In this document: positions 34,422 to 46,867 of the stretch, piece after piece
Numbering within the stretch: position 1 is the first letter of the stretch
Layout: the number at the start of each line of letters is the position of its first letter
Origin: Oscheius dolichura
Taxonomy: Eukaryota; Nematoda; Chromadorea; Rhabditida; Rhabditidae
DNA: 64,000 nt
Direction of reading: 5' to 3'
Assembly (NCBI GenBank): GCA_932521035.1
Contig: OW051496.1
Span: 1,860,001 to 1,924,000 of the forward strand
Position numbers and translations under genes: made by a program
Notes under the pieces: generated by a model
Told to the model about the DNA's origin: nothing
Database searches by the model: none
The model's input: the letters and a program-made list of their open reading frames with translations, nothing else

Positions 34422-36376
34422 TTATCCAGGATGAAGGGGCTGATCCTGGCTAGGGCCCTGATAGTACATTCCCTATAATTTCAGTGGGTAAGTAAACACG
34501 CTCCAGTGATATATTCCTTACCTTATTGTCCCAATAGCCTTTATCCATCATTGTCGGGCCGCGGAATTTCTCGTCTTCTTGTTTTTCGGGCTCATTTCCA
34601 ACAAGACTGAAATGCAAGTATGGGAAATCAAAATTGAAAAGAAAGAAGCTAGTGGAAATATTTGTGGTTTCGGTAAAACAAAATACAATCAGTTTTTCTT
34701 CGCTTCGGGAATAATTTATAAGACTCCGGTTATTTTTCTACTTATTCAACTGGCCTCTAACTTTCTAAAAATATTTCAATACAACATTCCTCTATCAAAA
34801 ATTACAAAAAGAACCACTACGAGGGAAACCCATTGAAATATCAGTAATATACCCAAATTTTGAATAAAAACGGTAAAAATTTAGAAAAATACTGATTTTC
34901 GACGAAAACAATGTAGTTTTCTGCTTTAGGGAATACTTATATTTGATTAGAAATTAGAAAATCTACTGATTCCATTCGTTTTTCTACCAAACTCACGTAT
35001 TGAAGCCTTCTTTTACAGAATCCGTGGCTTTACAGGCCATATCCTTGCACTTTTCCATCATTCCTTTCTGAAAACGGGGGAAGTTTATAGCGAACAATAT
35101 GGAAAAGTCGAACTTTTCATAGAGAGACCAGCCAAATTCTACTTGTTATGGAAATGCTTCAAACGGGACTTTTATTGCTGCTGTGGAGCATTATTTTTGC
35201 TCTTCACATCGTACAACCACTACTAGGGTGGAGGGTAAGTTCTTTCAATGACCTCGTAACTTTTGATAGAAACGGTTTTACAGTGCATATGAGCACTTGC
35301 TAGATAGATCTTGCCGGTCATAATTTCAATACGCACTGCGTCATCCGGCCACGTTTTGGAAAATGGAGGTTTTTCACAGAAAATAAAAGTTTGATATATG
35401 CTTTTGATCAGCTCTTTGAGCCCTATCTAACGGCACTTTCCGTTTTTTCAGAAGTGGCCGGGAACATGGTGAGCCATCTAAAACGGTACAACTCACTTTT
35501 TTTGAAATGAGCGGCAAATTTCGCAATTACATGGAATCTTTTTTTGGTTTGCTTCGCTGAATCGGCCACTCGGAGATCTATCTAGCAAGTGCTCATATGC
35601 ACTGTAAAACCGTTTCTATCAAAAGTTACGAGGTCATTGACAGAATTTACCCTCCACCCTAGTAGATATCGTTTTTCCAATAAATTCCAGTCAAAATACC
35701 AGAAAATATCTCCTCGAGAAGAAGAAAAAGCCATCGTTGTCACGATTAGGTCAACTAGACGGGCTACAGACCGTTTCAAACAGATAGGAATGAAAAAACA
35801 ACTTGTTTATAAATCTTAAGAGGGCCAAAATCGCCCATTTTTTGTTTCTATAGTTCTTTTCTAAAAAAATAAGGATACAGAAATTTGCCTCCGTTCGAGA
35901 CCATTCGGGATCGGAGGACAAAATCGCAAAATTTGCCTGATTTTCAAGAAAACCCTGATTACTGTATCACTATTTTTTGGAAAAGAACTATAGAACCGTC
36001 AGCTACCAATAAAGAAAGAGAAAAAGTCTAACTGTGGCGCTTATCGCTGTGGGTATGGAAAAAAATGAAAGAAAACAAGCAATTGAAGGAATAGTAAGGT
36101 GATTTTGCCTTTGCTGACCTAGAATTTTACTAATTATTGAAAAGTTTCAACTGGGATGTTTATGGAGAACGCGAAGCACTAGTTTTGTTAATATAGCGCT
36201 ATACTGTCGAAAAATAAGCACATTTCCCAACAACAGCCACAGTTAGGACAACTAGACACCCAAACTGATATTTCTGCTCAATTTACTGACCATATCATCC
36301 AAAAATTGCATAAAATTAGTTATAAAATAAGGTGGACACGTCTAAAAGGGTAACTTACATCGTTATTGTCAGCCAT
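34422..36376 (-). CDS. Small acidic protein, paralogue 2 (74 aa)
   Basis: Four exons close in phase: 36359..36376, 34997..35067, 34522..34606, 34422..34472. Same layout as the 30.9-kb gene: MADNND start, lysine-rich amphipathic segment (KATDSVKEGF), LVGNEPEKQED, then DKGYWDNKGMYYQGPSQDQ. The cysteine-rich stretch of paralogue 1 is replaced by charged residues. Intron 1 has grown to 1.29 kb through two MITE insertions, while the first exon is only 18 nt. A TATAAAAG box lies 75 nt upstream of the ATG. Function unknown. Confidence 0.72.
35223..35662. mobile_element. MITE with TA target duplication (mariner-like ends)
   Basis: Terminal inverted repeats start CTAGGGTGGAGGGTAA and extend for about 95 nt. 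TA flanks both ends. It is inside intron 1 of the small-protein gene. Confidence 0.8.
35849..35993. mobile_element. Small MITE, family C copy 1
   Basis: Inverted CTATAGTTCTTTTC termini. The interior (TTTTCAAGAAAACC-TGATTACTGTATC) matches the element at 53277-53410. Confidence 0.75.
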
Positions 36377-36450
36377 ATTTTCTTTTTAGAGAATAAAATT
36401 GAGAAATTTGGTAGTTATTCGTCTGGTAGAGAGTGTTTACCATGCCCTTC

Positions 36451-36458
36451 CTTTTATA
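36451..36458 (-). promoter_or_regulatory. TATA box of small-protein gene 2
   Basis: TATAAAAG on the minus strand, 75 nt upstream of the ATG at 36376. Confidence 0.55.
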
Positions 36459-37039
36459 ACCCTTCCCTTGTTTTTCTCTAGCCTCTCTCGGTATTTTCCT
36501 CTTCTCTCCGCATTGTTTACCAGACATCTTTCGAATTGGGACAGCGATCACGTGGCCCGAGCATGAATGTAAATAACCCGGTCGCGTTGGTATTGGGAAA
36601 GCCCTCGATGTGTTTTTGAGGCGGCCTCGTCAGCCGAAATGTTCTTTCGCTCCCTTTCCTCGTAAACACAGCTGGACCGGCGGAGTGGTAAACATATTTG
36701 AACGCCGGGGCCAAGCGGTAGGGAAAATACTTAGGGAAGGGGCGAGGGGGCAAAAGATCAAGGGACCGGGGAGGGAATTTCTAGCTAAACTTTTCGGATT
36801 AAAGGGAAAAGGTTTCATGTGGTACTGAAATAATTCTCACGGTTTTTGTGTTTCCTTCTGAACCAGTATTTTGAGTGTCTCTTGTAATCTCAACTCGTTT
36901 TTTTATTGGTGTGCCCTGTTCGCAACACGAATAGGACCTGATTTTTACATTTCGGGACAAAATTAATTGCGTAAACTAGTAGAAAATGTTTTTCAGAGAC
37001 TTCTTATTTGGTGCAACGAGTCAAACAATTTATTGGGTG
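36459..37039. other. Spacer without recognisable gene
   Basis: GC-richer open frames at 36517-36828 overlap on both strands and show no known domain. Bases 36985-37050 are kelch-gene 3' flank shared with 47521-47600. Confidence 0.4.
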
Positions 37040-38038
37040 TTATGTTCTATGACAAAGACGGTCAGCGAAACTTTGGGGAATTACCACGGCGGACATCAAA
37101 CGCGAAGTATAAGGAAGAGACGGTCCATCTCGCCACCGTTCTCCATCGAATATTTCAACTCGACTCAAGTGTGGCAAGTTTCCTCCTTGCCATCCACCAA
37201 TTGCATAGATTTCATTGTCAAGGACAATTCCAGCGAACCAATAGGAAGGATATTTCATTGGTGGCAACGGTTTCCATCTAGCATTTAGTTGTAGAGGATC
37301 CAGTTCCCAGACGGTGTTATATGTTTCTTTACCGGTTCCTCCGATTAAAATGAGCTTATTTTTATAAGTGATGAGCGAATGCCCACCACTAGCTGTCGGC
37401 ATATCGGGAAGCTTAACCCAACAACCATCTTCCGGATCAAAACATTCACTTGTGCTGGTAAAGGTCTTCTCAGCAATCCATCCACCAGAAATAATTATTT
37501 TATCATTCCATAATGTTGTAGCAGCCCGAGCTCTAGCAGTTGCCATGTCTCTAAAATACTCTGGCAATCTTCAACATATGATTGAAAGCAGGGAAAGTGT
37601 TACCAAAAAGAACATACTGGTACTAAAGGATAGGACATTTCCCGGAAAATAAGAGGCAAACAATACTTACGGCATCAGTGTCCATTTATTCTCCTTCGGA
37701 TCATATTGTTCCACACTTTTTAAATGTTTCTTCCGATTTAATCCTCCAAACACCCAAATGTATCCATTCCATTCCAAACAACTATTTATAATATGTCTCC
37801 GTCCCTCATTCATATCAGCCAGTCGTATCCATTCCATATTTTTATCCAATTTGTACAAAGCTTTAGGATTATTTCTACCACCGAATAGATAGATTTCTTC
37901 GTTGAGATAGACTACTCCACTACCATCAGCCTCATAAAGTAGTTTCAATTTTAATTCTATCCATTCTGACCGGTCAGCGCTCAATACTGCCATAGCATCA
38001 AATCTTTCTCTATTTCTCCATCCTCCCGCGATCAATAT
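37040..38038 (-). CDS. Kelch propeller gene, 5'-truncated
   Basis: Two kelch exons, 37671..38038 and 37040..37550, join in the family phase and encode six intact blades (YLFGG, WVFGG, IISGG, ILIGG, YAIGG). The acceptor before the first blade (TTGAG|ATATTG) is preserved, but 24 nt further upstream the intron is cut by a TTAA-element frag at 38063. Beyond it only a scrap of a coiled-coil exon (about 38216-38235) remains. Without an upstream start it may be silent or use an internal ATG. It is closely related to the kelch halves at 41.7-42.7 and 47.6-48.6 kb. Confidence 0.68.
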
Positions 38039-38062
38039 CTCAATCTGGGTTGTTCAGCCAAC

Positions 38063-38215
38063 AGGAAACAAAATCAGGTCAAAAATGTATTTGCGCCAAA
38101 GTTAGCGTCCCCTCCAAATGCATTTTGACAGAAATTGATTCATTGACAGATTTATTTATTTTTCTTCTTTGTACTAGTTTTCTCTTTCATTTTTTTTGTT
38201 GTAAAAATATCTATT
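38063..38215. mobile_element. piggyBac-like family 2 fragment
   Basis: Starts inside the terminal repeat (GGAAACAAAATCAGGTC) and is collinear with 19027-19185 and 48818-48966. Confidence 0.8.
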
Positions 38216-38239
38216 TGGAATAGGATTGGCTGAAAGAAC

Positions 38240-38640
38240 CGCGAATCCGCTAAAGTTTGGAACTGATCATCGACATGAGTCCAACCAAGCTGTTATTGTT
38301 ATTTAGGTCATTCTAATGGCAATCACTTGCTTTCGAGTTCGAAAATAGACCATTTACCCTCTTTCAGACATCGAAAGCTATTTTGCAATATGGCACGCGC
38401 CTCTTCGCCACTCCTCCATGTTGAAAGCGTCATAACTCGCGTAAAACCACATGGAACCTTTATTTTTTGACTTGTTCGTAATCAGCGTCAAAAACTGAGT
38501 CGAGTGTGCCTATTTCCAGCCCTTAACCGACAATTTTGCCTCCAACTTTTCGTGACTTTGTTCGTGAGTTCGCGACGTACCAGAAACGAAATAGCCCTGT
38601 CGCGAAGCGAAGCTACGGGGCATAATTGCGATTTTTTATT
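38240..38640. repeat. Kelch-gene intron repeat, copy 1 of 3
   Basis: Collinear with 43440-43830 and 49010-49320 (CATGAGTCCAACCAAGCTG and AGCGTCAAAAACTGAGTCGA blocks). It is the former intron between coiled-coil exons. Confidence 0.85.
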
Positions 38641-38849
38641 GGCAGCTCTTCTCTTCCGCTCTTTCTTTTTCCAAAGGACTGTGAACAAGAAAACATGGAA
38701 TACCTCTTGAAGTGGTGACCCATTTCGTGCTGACAAAATTTGGCATGCCCATAAAGGAGGGGGACAAAGTCCTGGCCTCCGTCAGCAGTCAACACTGCCA
38801 TACCGGCATATGCGGTGCGATTATCTCTCACTCCTCCCACAATCAAAAT
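38613..38849 (-). pseudogene. Orphan first-blade kelch fragment
   Basis: Acceptor TTTAG|ATTTTG followed by the first blade start (ILIVGGVRDN...MAVLTADGG), then the kelch similarity stops. Duplicated at 50931-51149. Confidence 0.65.
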
Positions 38850-39000
38850 CTAAAGTCGGAAATGTTGGAATACAGCAAGAAACTCATTGGAGAGGAGCTC
38901 ATAAAAGGGTGAATCATATTTGTTTAATCTCTAGTTTCCCGTGTAAGTGAGGGGTTCTTTCTACTTATAGTTGACTGTGTATAGAAGAATTTATTACGTT

Positions 39001-39498
39001 TCATTGTTTATAAAAACATAGACGATCGGCAAAACTTTGAGGAACAATAACAGAGGACATACGATACCATTGAAATGGAAGAAACGGACCCCGTCGCCAG
39101 CGTTCTCCATCGAATATATCCACTCCACACAGATCGAGCGCGTACGATTCTCGTCCACCAATTGCATAGATTTCATTGTCAAAAACTATTCCAGTCAGGT
39201 AAACAGAAATATGTAGCATTGAGGGCAATCCCATCCATTTTGCATTTGGTCGTCGAGGGTCAATTCTCCATACGGTATTTCGCGATTTTTCACTAGAACC
39301 TCCCATTAGAATGAGGTTATTATCATAAGAGACGAGAGCATGGCCCCAAAGTGAGACAGGCATATCAGGAAGGTAAGTCCAACAGCCAGCTACAGGATCA
39401 AAACACTCGACTGTATTCGTAAGAACATAGGAAAGGGACGAGCTCTCTCTCTCGTTTGTGTCATTTTGAATAAAATACCCTGCAGTACAAAGAAACAC
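39001..39498 (-). pseudogene. Orphan kelch 3' half
   Basis: Encodes blades 5 and 6 and part of 4 (ILMGG, YAIGG, ending ADRLCFYKQ). The 5' end of the exon is degraded and no matching 5' kelch exon lies upstream. Bases 39001-39165 are duplicated at 51301-51465. Confidence 0.65.
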
Positions 39499-40688
39499 TC
39501 TAGCTAGTTTCCGGTAATGTTAGCGGTTAGGGTAAGATGAAAAAGATGAATTTACAATGTTCCAGAGACGGTAGCAACCATAATTTGTTGAATATCCTCG
39601 AACACTGTGTATTTATCAAAACAAAATGTAGGGAAATGTTTTAAAGGGAGCTACCGGCAGTAGAAAAAATCGTTACGTAATTGGTGCTTATCTTTTGATA
39701 CTCGGGAAAGTTGGAGTCATAACTCGACGGTTTCTCGCCCAATTCTAAAAATTTAAAGACCAGCTTCGAGAAGAGATCGAGGCGGTTCTAGGAAACTGAA
39801 TTTCAGCTCATCTTCCTTTAGAGGGAATCCTCTATGAAAGCAAATGTCGAATTTCTGGCCTTTTTTGCATGTTTGCGATTAGAGCGCAATCAGTATAAGC
39901 GCTATTGAGCCGGAAGTCCTTCTTCCACCGGAGCGAAATAATTTGATTTCTTCTTTTTCTTCTAACCCTTCTCTCTCTTAAAAGTATGGAAATATCTTTA
40001 ATTTTAAATTTAAAAAAAAAGGCAGGAGAGAAAATAAACCCCCAAAAAAATCGATATCTAGACGGATGGAAGCACAAATTGTGAAACACAAATTTCGGTA
40101 TAACAAAACATGTCAACGATCTCTTTTTGCCTTTTTCTCTTCTAATTTTTTATTTCTTTTTGTCTTTTTGTCGCCTGTTTACTTTCGAAATTGTCTTCTT
40201 CCCCTTTTTATATTTTTCCTTCTTATATCCGCCCCCTCGCCCCCAACTTTTCACGTGATTTTTCCTTCCTTTATGGGTTCAATTTTATATGTTGCTGAAG
40301 AAGAATAAAGTTGGTTTTTATCAACACGATTGAAGAATTCAATAGCGCCACTGAAATTTACCAGGGAATGGCACGAACCTGTCAGCAGGTCCAGAGGTGC
40401 CACCTACATCGTGTCACCGAGTTATGAGGGTTGGAAGTTTGAAAATAAGGTTGGCGTTTGGGTATTTTCCTGTAAAACCCCCTTTATTAGGCAATAACGG
40501 CAAATTCAACCCCTCGTGAGCTAATAGCAAGGTCGTGCCATTCCCTGGCTAAACAAAATGTGCAAGATGTGCAATCGTTCCTTCAGTTTTTTTTTCTTTT
40601 TGTCGAGAAATACATCTCTCCCTCTTTGCTTTTTGTTATACTCCCTCAACAAAAATCCTGTCAATTGCGCCGGGATTCCTCGAATTAT
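39499..40688. other. Spacer with one MITE
   Basis: 40361-40548 is an element with inverted ends CCAGGGAATGGCACG. Bases 40590-40680 match 19805-19900, the 3' flank of the other kinase-kelch gene. 39700-39800 is a diverged family B repeat. Confidence 0.6.
40361..40548. mobile_element. Short element with 15-bp inverted ends
   Basis: CCAGGGAATGGCACG at 40361 and its inverse at 40534-40548; about 188 bp, non-coding. Confidence 0.7.
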
Positions 40689-43600
40689 TTATTGTTTTAA
40701 ATCGACCGGATAAGAAGAAAGACGATCCGCGAACTCTTGAGGAACGAGAACAGCAGACGATAGGAGACAATAATTCAGAGGGAAAGAGGGGCCGACACGC
40801 CAATTGATTCCGTCAAATATTTGCACCTTATCATGACCATAGCCAATTGCAAAGATTTCTCGACCAAGAACAACTCCAACAGAAGCCAAACTAGGGGAGG
40901 CTAAGGGAGACAACTCTTTCCACTGTCCATTTTTCTCCAGTGGATCCAATTCCAGAACTGTGGTAGTCTTTTCTTTTTCATCCCAACCTCCTAATACAAC
41001 CAGTCTATTTCTATAACAAACGAGGGAATGGAAACATCGAGGTGTTGGCATATCCGTCAGTTCAGTCCACACTCCACTCTCAGGATCGAAACATTCCACA
41101 CTTTTCCAATAGACACCATATCCTATTCCTCCACAAATATATATTTTCCCATTACAGACGGCTGCAGCTGCACGACATCTGACATTTTTCATGTCTCTAA
41201 AATCACTTATTAGCGGAAAGATAATCAAAAGATTATAGGCTCCCTTTATAAAGATAACTTACGGCATCCGTGTCCATTTATCCTCCTTCGGATCATATCG
41301 TTCCACACTTTTTAAATGTTTCTCCCAATTCTCTCCTCCAAACACCCAAATGTAGCCATTCCATTCCAAACAACTATTATTAATATCTCCTCGTCTCTCA
41401 TTCATATCAGCCAGTTGTTTCCATTCCATATTTTTGTCCAACTTGAAGAATGCCATGCCACGGCTAATTAGATAGAGTTCATCATTGAGATAAACAACAC
41501 CAACAGGTAGAATGTGGTCAGGAAATTCCATTCGTGAAACAGTCCAGGTGGATTCCCCCCGATTCCATATTGTCATCTTGTTATCATTAATAATAATTCT
41601 CCCTAATTCTCCCATGACCAAAATCTAAAAAAGCGGAGCCCATTTTCTTTCCTAACTCTCAAATTTTCACCTACCGTCGGGCCGAATTTCGGTTCAAAGT
41701 TTATGATGTCTTTTATCGACGGCCTATGACAAAGACGGTCAGCAAAGTGTTGGGGAATAATCACAGAGGACATACAACGCCACGTATAAGGAAGAGACGG
41801 TCCATCTCGCCACCGTTCTCCATCGAATATTTCAACTCGACTCAAGTCTGGCAAATTTGCTCTTTGACGTCCTCCAATTGCATAGATTTCATTGTCAAGG
41901 ACTATTCCAGGGAATTGATAGGAAGGATATTTCATTGGTGGCAACGGCTCCCATTCAGAATATGTTCGTCGAGGGTCTAGCTCCCAGACGGTGTTAAATA
42001 CTTCTTTACCGATTCCTCCGATTAAAATGAGCTTATTTTTATAAGAGACGAGAGAATGACCGCCACTAGCTGTCGGCATATCGGGAAAGTGAACCCAACA
42101 ACCATCTTCCAGATTAAAACATTCACTTGTTTTTATAACGGTCGTCTCAGCAATCCATCCTCCAGAAATAATTATTTTATCATTCCATAATGCTGTAGCA
42201 GCCGAAGATCTAACAGTTTTCATTTCCCTAAAAGTTTCTGATAATTTTCAAGATTTCATTGAACACAGGGAACGTGTTACCTAAAAGAAAGTACTAGTAC
42301 TAAAGGATAGGACATTCCCCGGAAAATAAGAGGCAAACAATACTTACGGCATTAGTGTCCATTTATTCTCCTTCGGATCATATCGTTCCACAATTTTTAG
42401 GGGTTCACCATTTTCATTCCATCCTCCAAACACCCAAATGTATCCATTCCATTCCAAACAGCTATTTGTATTATACCTCCGCCCTTCATTCATATCAGCC
42501 AGTCGTATCCATTTCATATTTTTGTCCAATTTATACAAAGCTTCAGAATTATCCCAACCACCGAATAGATAGATTTCCCCGTTGAGATAGACTGCTCCAC
42601 TGCTAAAATTCTCATAAGGTAGCTTGAATTGTAATTCTATCCATTCTGATCTGTCAGCGCTCAATACTGCCATAGCATCAAATGTTTTCCCATCTCTGCA
42701 TCCTCCCGCGATCAATATCTCAATCTGGGTTGTTCAGCCAACAGCAAAACTCACCGTTTTCCGTCCTTTTTCTCTTGAAACATTTCCTACTTTCTCCTCC
42801 AAAGTATTACAAACGTTTGCTACTTCGTTTCGATTAACTGAAAAAAACTGTTTTGGAAAAAGCGAATTGGGACTTAGTTGGTCAAGAATTAGTCAAAAAA
42901 GTGGAAACCTCAAAAAATTAGACAGCATCAAACTAACCAGTTAACGTGACTTCCTCCGTTCTTTTTTGTAAATTCCCGACATTTTTATCCGCACGCTGAT
43001 TTACTTATTAATTATAGAGGACGGCTCACCGGTTTCGGGTATATTTGTCTTGAAAAGCTTTCCTTTTTACGTCCCAAAGAAGTAAAATGAGCTATTTGCT
43101 TTGCTACTGTATTTTGAATAGGATCAGCTGAAAGAACTGCCATTTGGGAATTGCTTGGGCAAGAATTACAGGCAAAAAATTGTAGCCCACTTGCAGAACA
43201 GAATACAACATCAAACTAACCAGTTAACGTGACTTCCTCCGTTCTTTCTTGTAAATTACCGACATTTCTATCCATATACTGATTTACTTATTAATAAAAG
43301 GAAAATTGAAGCTCACTATTTTTGGTGTCATCTCTCTTGAAATAGTTCCCACTCGTTCCAATGAATTAAGATCAGGTGCCTCCTCTGCTACCGTATTTGG
43401 AACAAGATTGACTGAAAGAACCGCGAATTCGCAAAAGTTTTGATCATCGACATGAGTCCAACCAAGCTGTTATTGTTATTTAGGCCATTCTGATGGCAAT
43501 CACTTGCTTTCGAGTTCGAAAATAGACCATTTACCCTCTTTCAGATATCGAAAGCCATTTTGCAATATGGCGCGCGCCTCTTCGCCACTCCTTCATGTTG

Positions 43601-45299
43601 AAAGCGTCATAACTCGCGTAAAACCACATGGAACCTTTATTTTTTTGACTTGTTCGTAATCAGCGTCAAAAACTGAGTCGAGTGTGCCTATTTCCAGCTG
43701 TTAACCGACAATTTTGCCTCCAACTTTTCGTGACTTTGTTCGTGAGTTCGCGACGTACCAGAAATGCTTTGCTAAAACGAAATAGCCCTGTCGCGAAGCG
43801 AAGCTACGGGGCATAATTGCGAATTAGTTGGTCAAGAATTGATCGAAAAATTGGACACCTCAAATTAATCCTAATACATCATCAAACTAACCAGTTAACG
43901 TGACTGCCTCCATACTTTCTTGTAGCTCACTGACATTTACATCCGTGGCCTGATTTATTTATTAATTAAAGGAGATCTGAATGTCTCGCTCACTGTGTTC
44001 GATCCCATTTGCTGTCCTGAGAGACGTCCTCCAAAAATATCAATAATTTCTTTTACTGTCAGCCTATCGGATGGGTTTGCTTGCCAACATCTAAAAAACT
44101 CATAGAAAGGTAAGGCGTTATGATCCCTTCGTATTAATGTTGCCATGTCCTTGTCCATTTTATTCGGTTCTATAGAGGGGCGGGCGCCCGCGAGAATTTT
44201 GTTCGCAAGAATATAGTGTGCCACGTTTCCCAACTCGTTATATGGTAACCTAAAATAAATGGTTAGAAAGAGTGGAATTCTTACTTTTTATGGAATATTT
44301 CCCAAACAGTTATTCCTAGCGAATAAACATCAGAAGATGTGCTGCATTTCCCCCGTATCACCTCGGGTCCCATATATCGGGTTGTCCCAGCTCTGAACAG
44401 AATTTGTTAGTATCCAGGGATAAAATAAAAATGGAAGAGGGCATGGGGAAAGAAGAGAAGAAGAAAAGTGAATCTACCCTGCCGTTCTACTGCGATCAAC
44501 ATCCCTGGCTATTCCAAAATCAGCTAATTTTAGCTGAACAGCAGTCACCAAAATACTGAAACCCAACGGAGTTTTCAACCGTATTCCCCTACTTTTCTGG
44601 CTTGATATCCCGATGAATAATTCCATTTCTATGCAGAAATTGCAAACCACGGGCAATTTGCTCTATCCAAATACAAATTTCCCTCAAATTGTAGCTTTTC
44701 TCCTTGTTGTAAATGACTAAAACTTGGAATAATCTCCCCCAAAAAGTATCAAACCGTCATGAAGGCTTCCATCTTTCACGTATTCCATCACATAGCCCAA
44801 ATAGATTGTTTTATCAACTCCGTCGACAAGTATTCCGTATAATTGGATGATATTTGGGTGCCTATGCTGGAATTTCACATATTTCTTTTGAATAAAAACT
44901 ATAAATGATCTCGGGAATAAGAGGGAGAGGAGGGTTCTAAAATAGTAAAACGAGGGAATCGCAGTCCGCCTCGATTCCTAGTGAGAAGTCAAATGGCAAT
45001 AAATGTCTTTGGGAAGTCCAGGTATAGGTGAGAAATACCTTATATAGAATTTCTATCTCCTTTTTGTACTTCTCGAGGGATTGTTCTTGTGACCCAATAA
45101 ACTGTTTTACCGCAATTTGTCTAAAGAAAAGCTTCTCCTCTTTCTAGAACTTACCCAAAATCCTCAAGTTTCCCTACAGAAACCATTCCCCCACCGCCAC
45201 GTTTTATAAGTCTCAAACTTTCAACAGCTTCTACGGTATAAAACGGAATTTCTTCAATAACAATAAATTTTAACTGAATGAATAGTTACCGGGTAGCAT
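40689..45299 (-). CDS. Kinase, three coiled-coil cassettes, double kelch (1036 aa)
   Basis: Exons, all phase-consistent: 45290..45299, 45155..45251, 45039..45120, 44755..44866, 44593..44716, 44478..44555, 44285..44392, 43994..44249 (kinase); 43892..43949, 43317..43411, 43221..43278, 43030..43127, 42938..42995, 42755..42837 (three cassettes); 42348..42718, 41675..42227 (kelch 1); 41263..41624, 40689..41196 (kelch 2). Kinase residues 1-289: GGGGMVSV loop, IAVKQF, HRDIKPEN, LADFGIAR, and MGPE where APE is usual. Kelch 1 lacks its stop. After ADRLCH the exon runs into a kinase-tail scrap (RPSIKDIINFEPKFGPT), which splices to kelch 2. It may instead be transcribed as two genes. Confidence 0.72.
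43440..43830. repeat. Kelch-gene intron repeat, copy 2 of 3
   Basis: The intron sequence between the first linker and coil exons; collinear with 38240-38640 and 49010-49320. Confidence 0.85.
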
Positions 45300-46866
45300 T
45301 GCTCGTCTGCTTGGTGGAGAAAGTCGATAGGAAAAGGCACTTTAATCTCTAAAAGGGAAGAGATAACGGAGCACCTCCCATTCCCCCCTCGCACTAGGGA
45401 AAAAAAATGAACGGCGAGAGAGGAGTTTCTCATCAAAACTTCTATTATACACAGTCATTATTATGGGTTTTGGTTGTCCTCATGTCGCAAAGTTTCGATT
45501 TTATTATACCTTGAAAAAGTGGAACATGGAGGTGTCGTATCTGGGGCTGATGACGAGTTCGTGCTATTCTGAGGGGAAAGGGCAACACGAGTCAATCTTC
45601 TTCTTTTCTTTTATTTATTGAAACGTAACTCGGTAGACTGTCCACTCATTCATAGCCTCCCAAACAGAAAAAAAAGATCAGTTCCTTTAGAATTTCAATG
45701 GTTTTTGCCTTTCTCGCTGTGCCGGGATGTGCCGGGCCCTGGTTTTTCCCGTTGTCAACCCTATTAGAACCTCCTTGATTCTTCAAGATAGTGGTTCAAT
45801 TTGTAAAAATGGTCGAGAGATGAGGAAGCTGGAATTGTAAATACGGCGACAAGAACTTCATCGACGGGCTGAACGTACGTGGAGCCGAACTTTCCAGCTA
45901 ACAAGGGATCTTTTTCAATAAGCGATGCGATCTGGCTAAACGAAGTACACCATTCGATAGAGAATCAAAAGTTATACAGGAACCAGGTGTCAGGAAGTGC
46001 CCTTGTAAAGGCCTGGATTTTCCACTGAAATGTTTTCATTGTACTGAAATAGCTCCCATGGTCTTTGTGTTTACTTCTGCGATTTTAATTTTCTCCTGTG
46101 ATTTCGTCCGGGGGTTCTTGTCCCGGAGACAATGAGTCACACAATAATTTATTGGGTGTTATGCTCTATTATGACAAAGATGATCAGCAAAATGTTGGGG
46201 AATAATCACAGCGACTATATTTATCCACGAGTTGGGAAGAGATGGCCCCTCTCTCCAGCGTTCTCCATCGAATATTTCAACTCGGCTTAAAGGTTGATTT
46301 TTTGTATGTATTCCACCAATTGCATAGACGTCTTTCTCAAGAACTATTCCAGCAAAAAAATAGGATCGATATTTCATTGAAGGCAATTGTTTCCACCCTG
46401 CATTTGATTGCTGAGGATCTAGCTCCCATACAGTGTCGCATTCTTGTCTTCCATCATGCCCTCCCATTAGAATGAGCTTATTTCTATACGAAACGAGGGT
46501 GTGACCACAACACCATGTTGGTACATCAGGTAAAAGAATCCAACGCTCATTTTGTGAATCAAAACATTCAACTCTATTTGTGAGGACACCACCATCAGTA
46601 ACTCCACCGCAAATATATATTTTATCTTTCCAACCTGTGGCAGCTGCTTGTTCTCGGGAGCATTGCATGTCTCTGAACTCAATTAAAGTTGGATACTACG
46701 TAAGCTAGCTGAATAATTCCATCAGAAAGAGCCAGATAACCTATCACTCTCCAGGTACCAGGAAAAAGGATGCAATATAAGCTTACGGCATTAGTGTCCA
46801 TTTATCCTCCTTCGGATCATACCGTTCCACACTTTTTAGGGGTTCCTTATTTTCACTCGCTCCTCC
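45064..46866. repeat. Segmental duplication, copy 2 (matches 1-1795)
   Basis: Near-identical to the left window edge. It ends at 46866 in the middle of a kelch exon. Confidence 0.93.
46159..46866 (-). pseudogene. Kelch gene remnant, 5' part missing
   Basis: The complete 3' kelch exon (46159..46672) and only the 3' end of the 5' kelch exon (46787 to about 46866, LKSVERYDPKEDKW) remain. The rest has been replaced by a dispersed repeat at 46868. It is a copy of the gene at 1095-2688. Confidence 0.85.
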
Positions 46867-46867
46867 A

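Noticed and set aside
38613-39498. One kelch gene from the two neighbouring fragments
   Set aside because: The 3' half lies upstream of the 5' fragment on the coding strand, so they belong to different broken genes.
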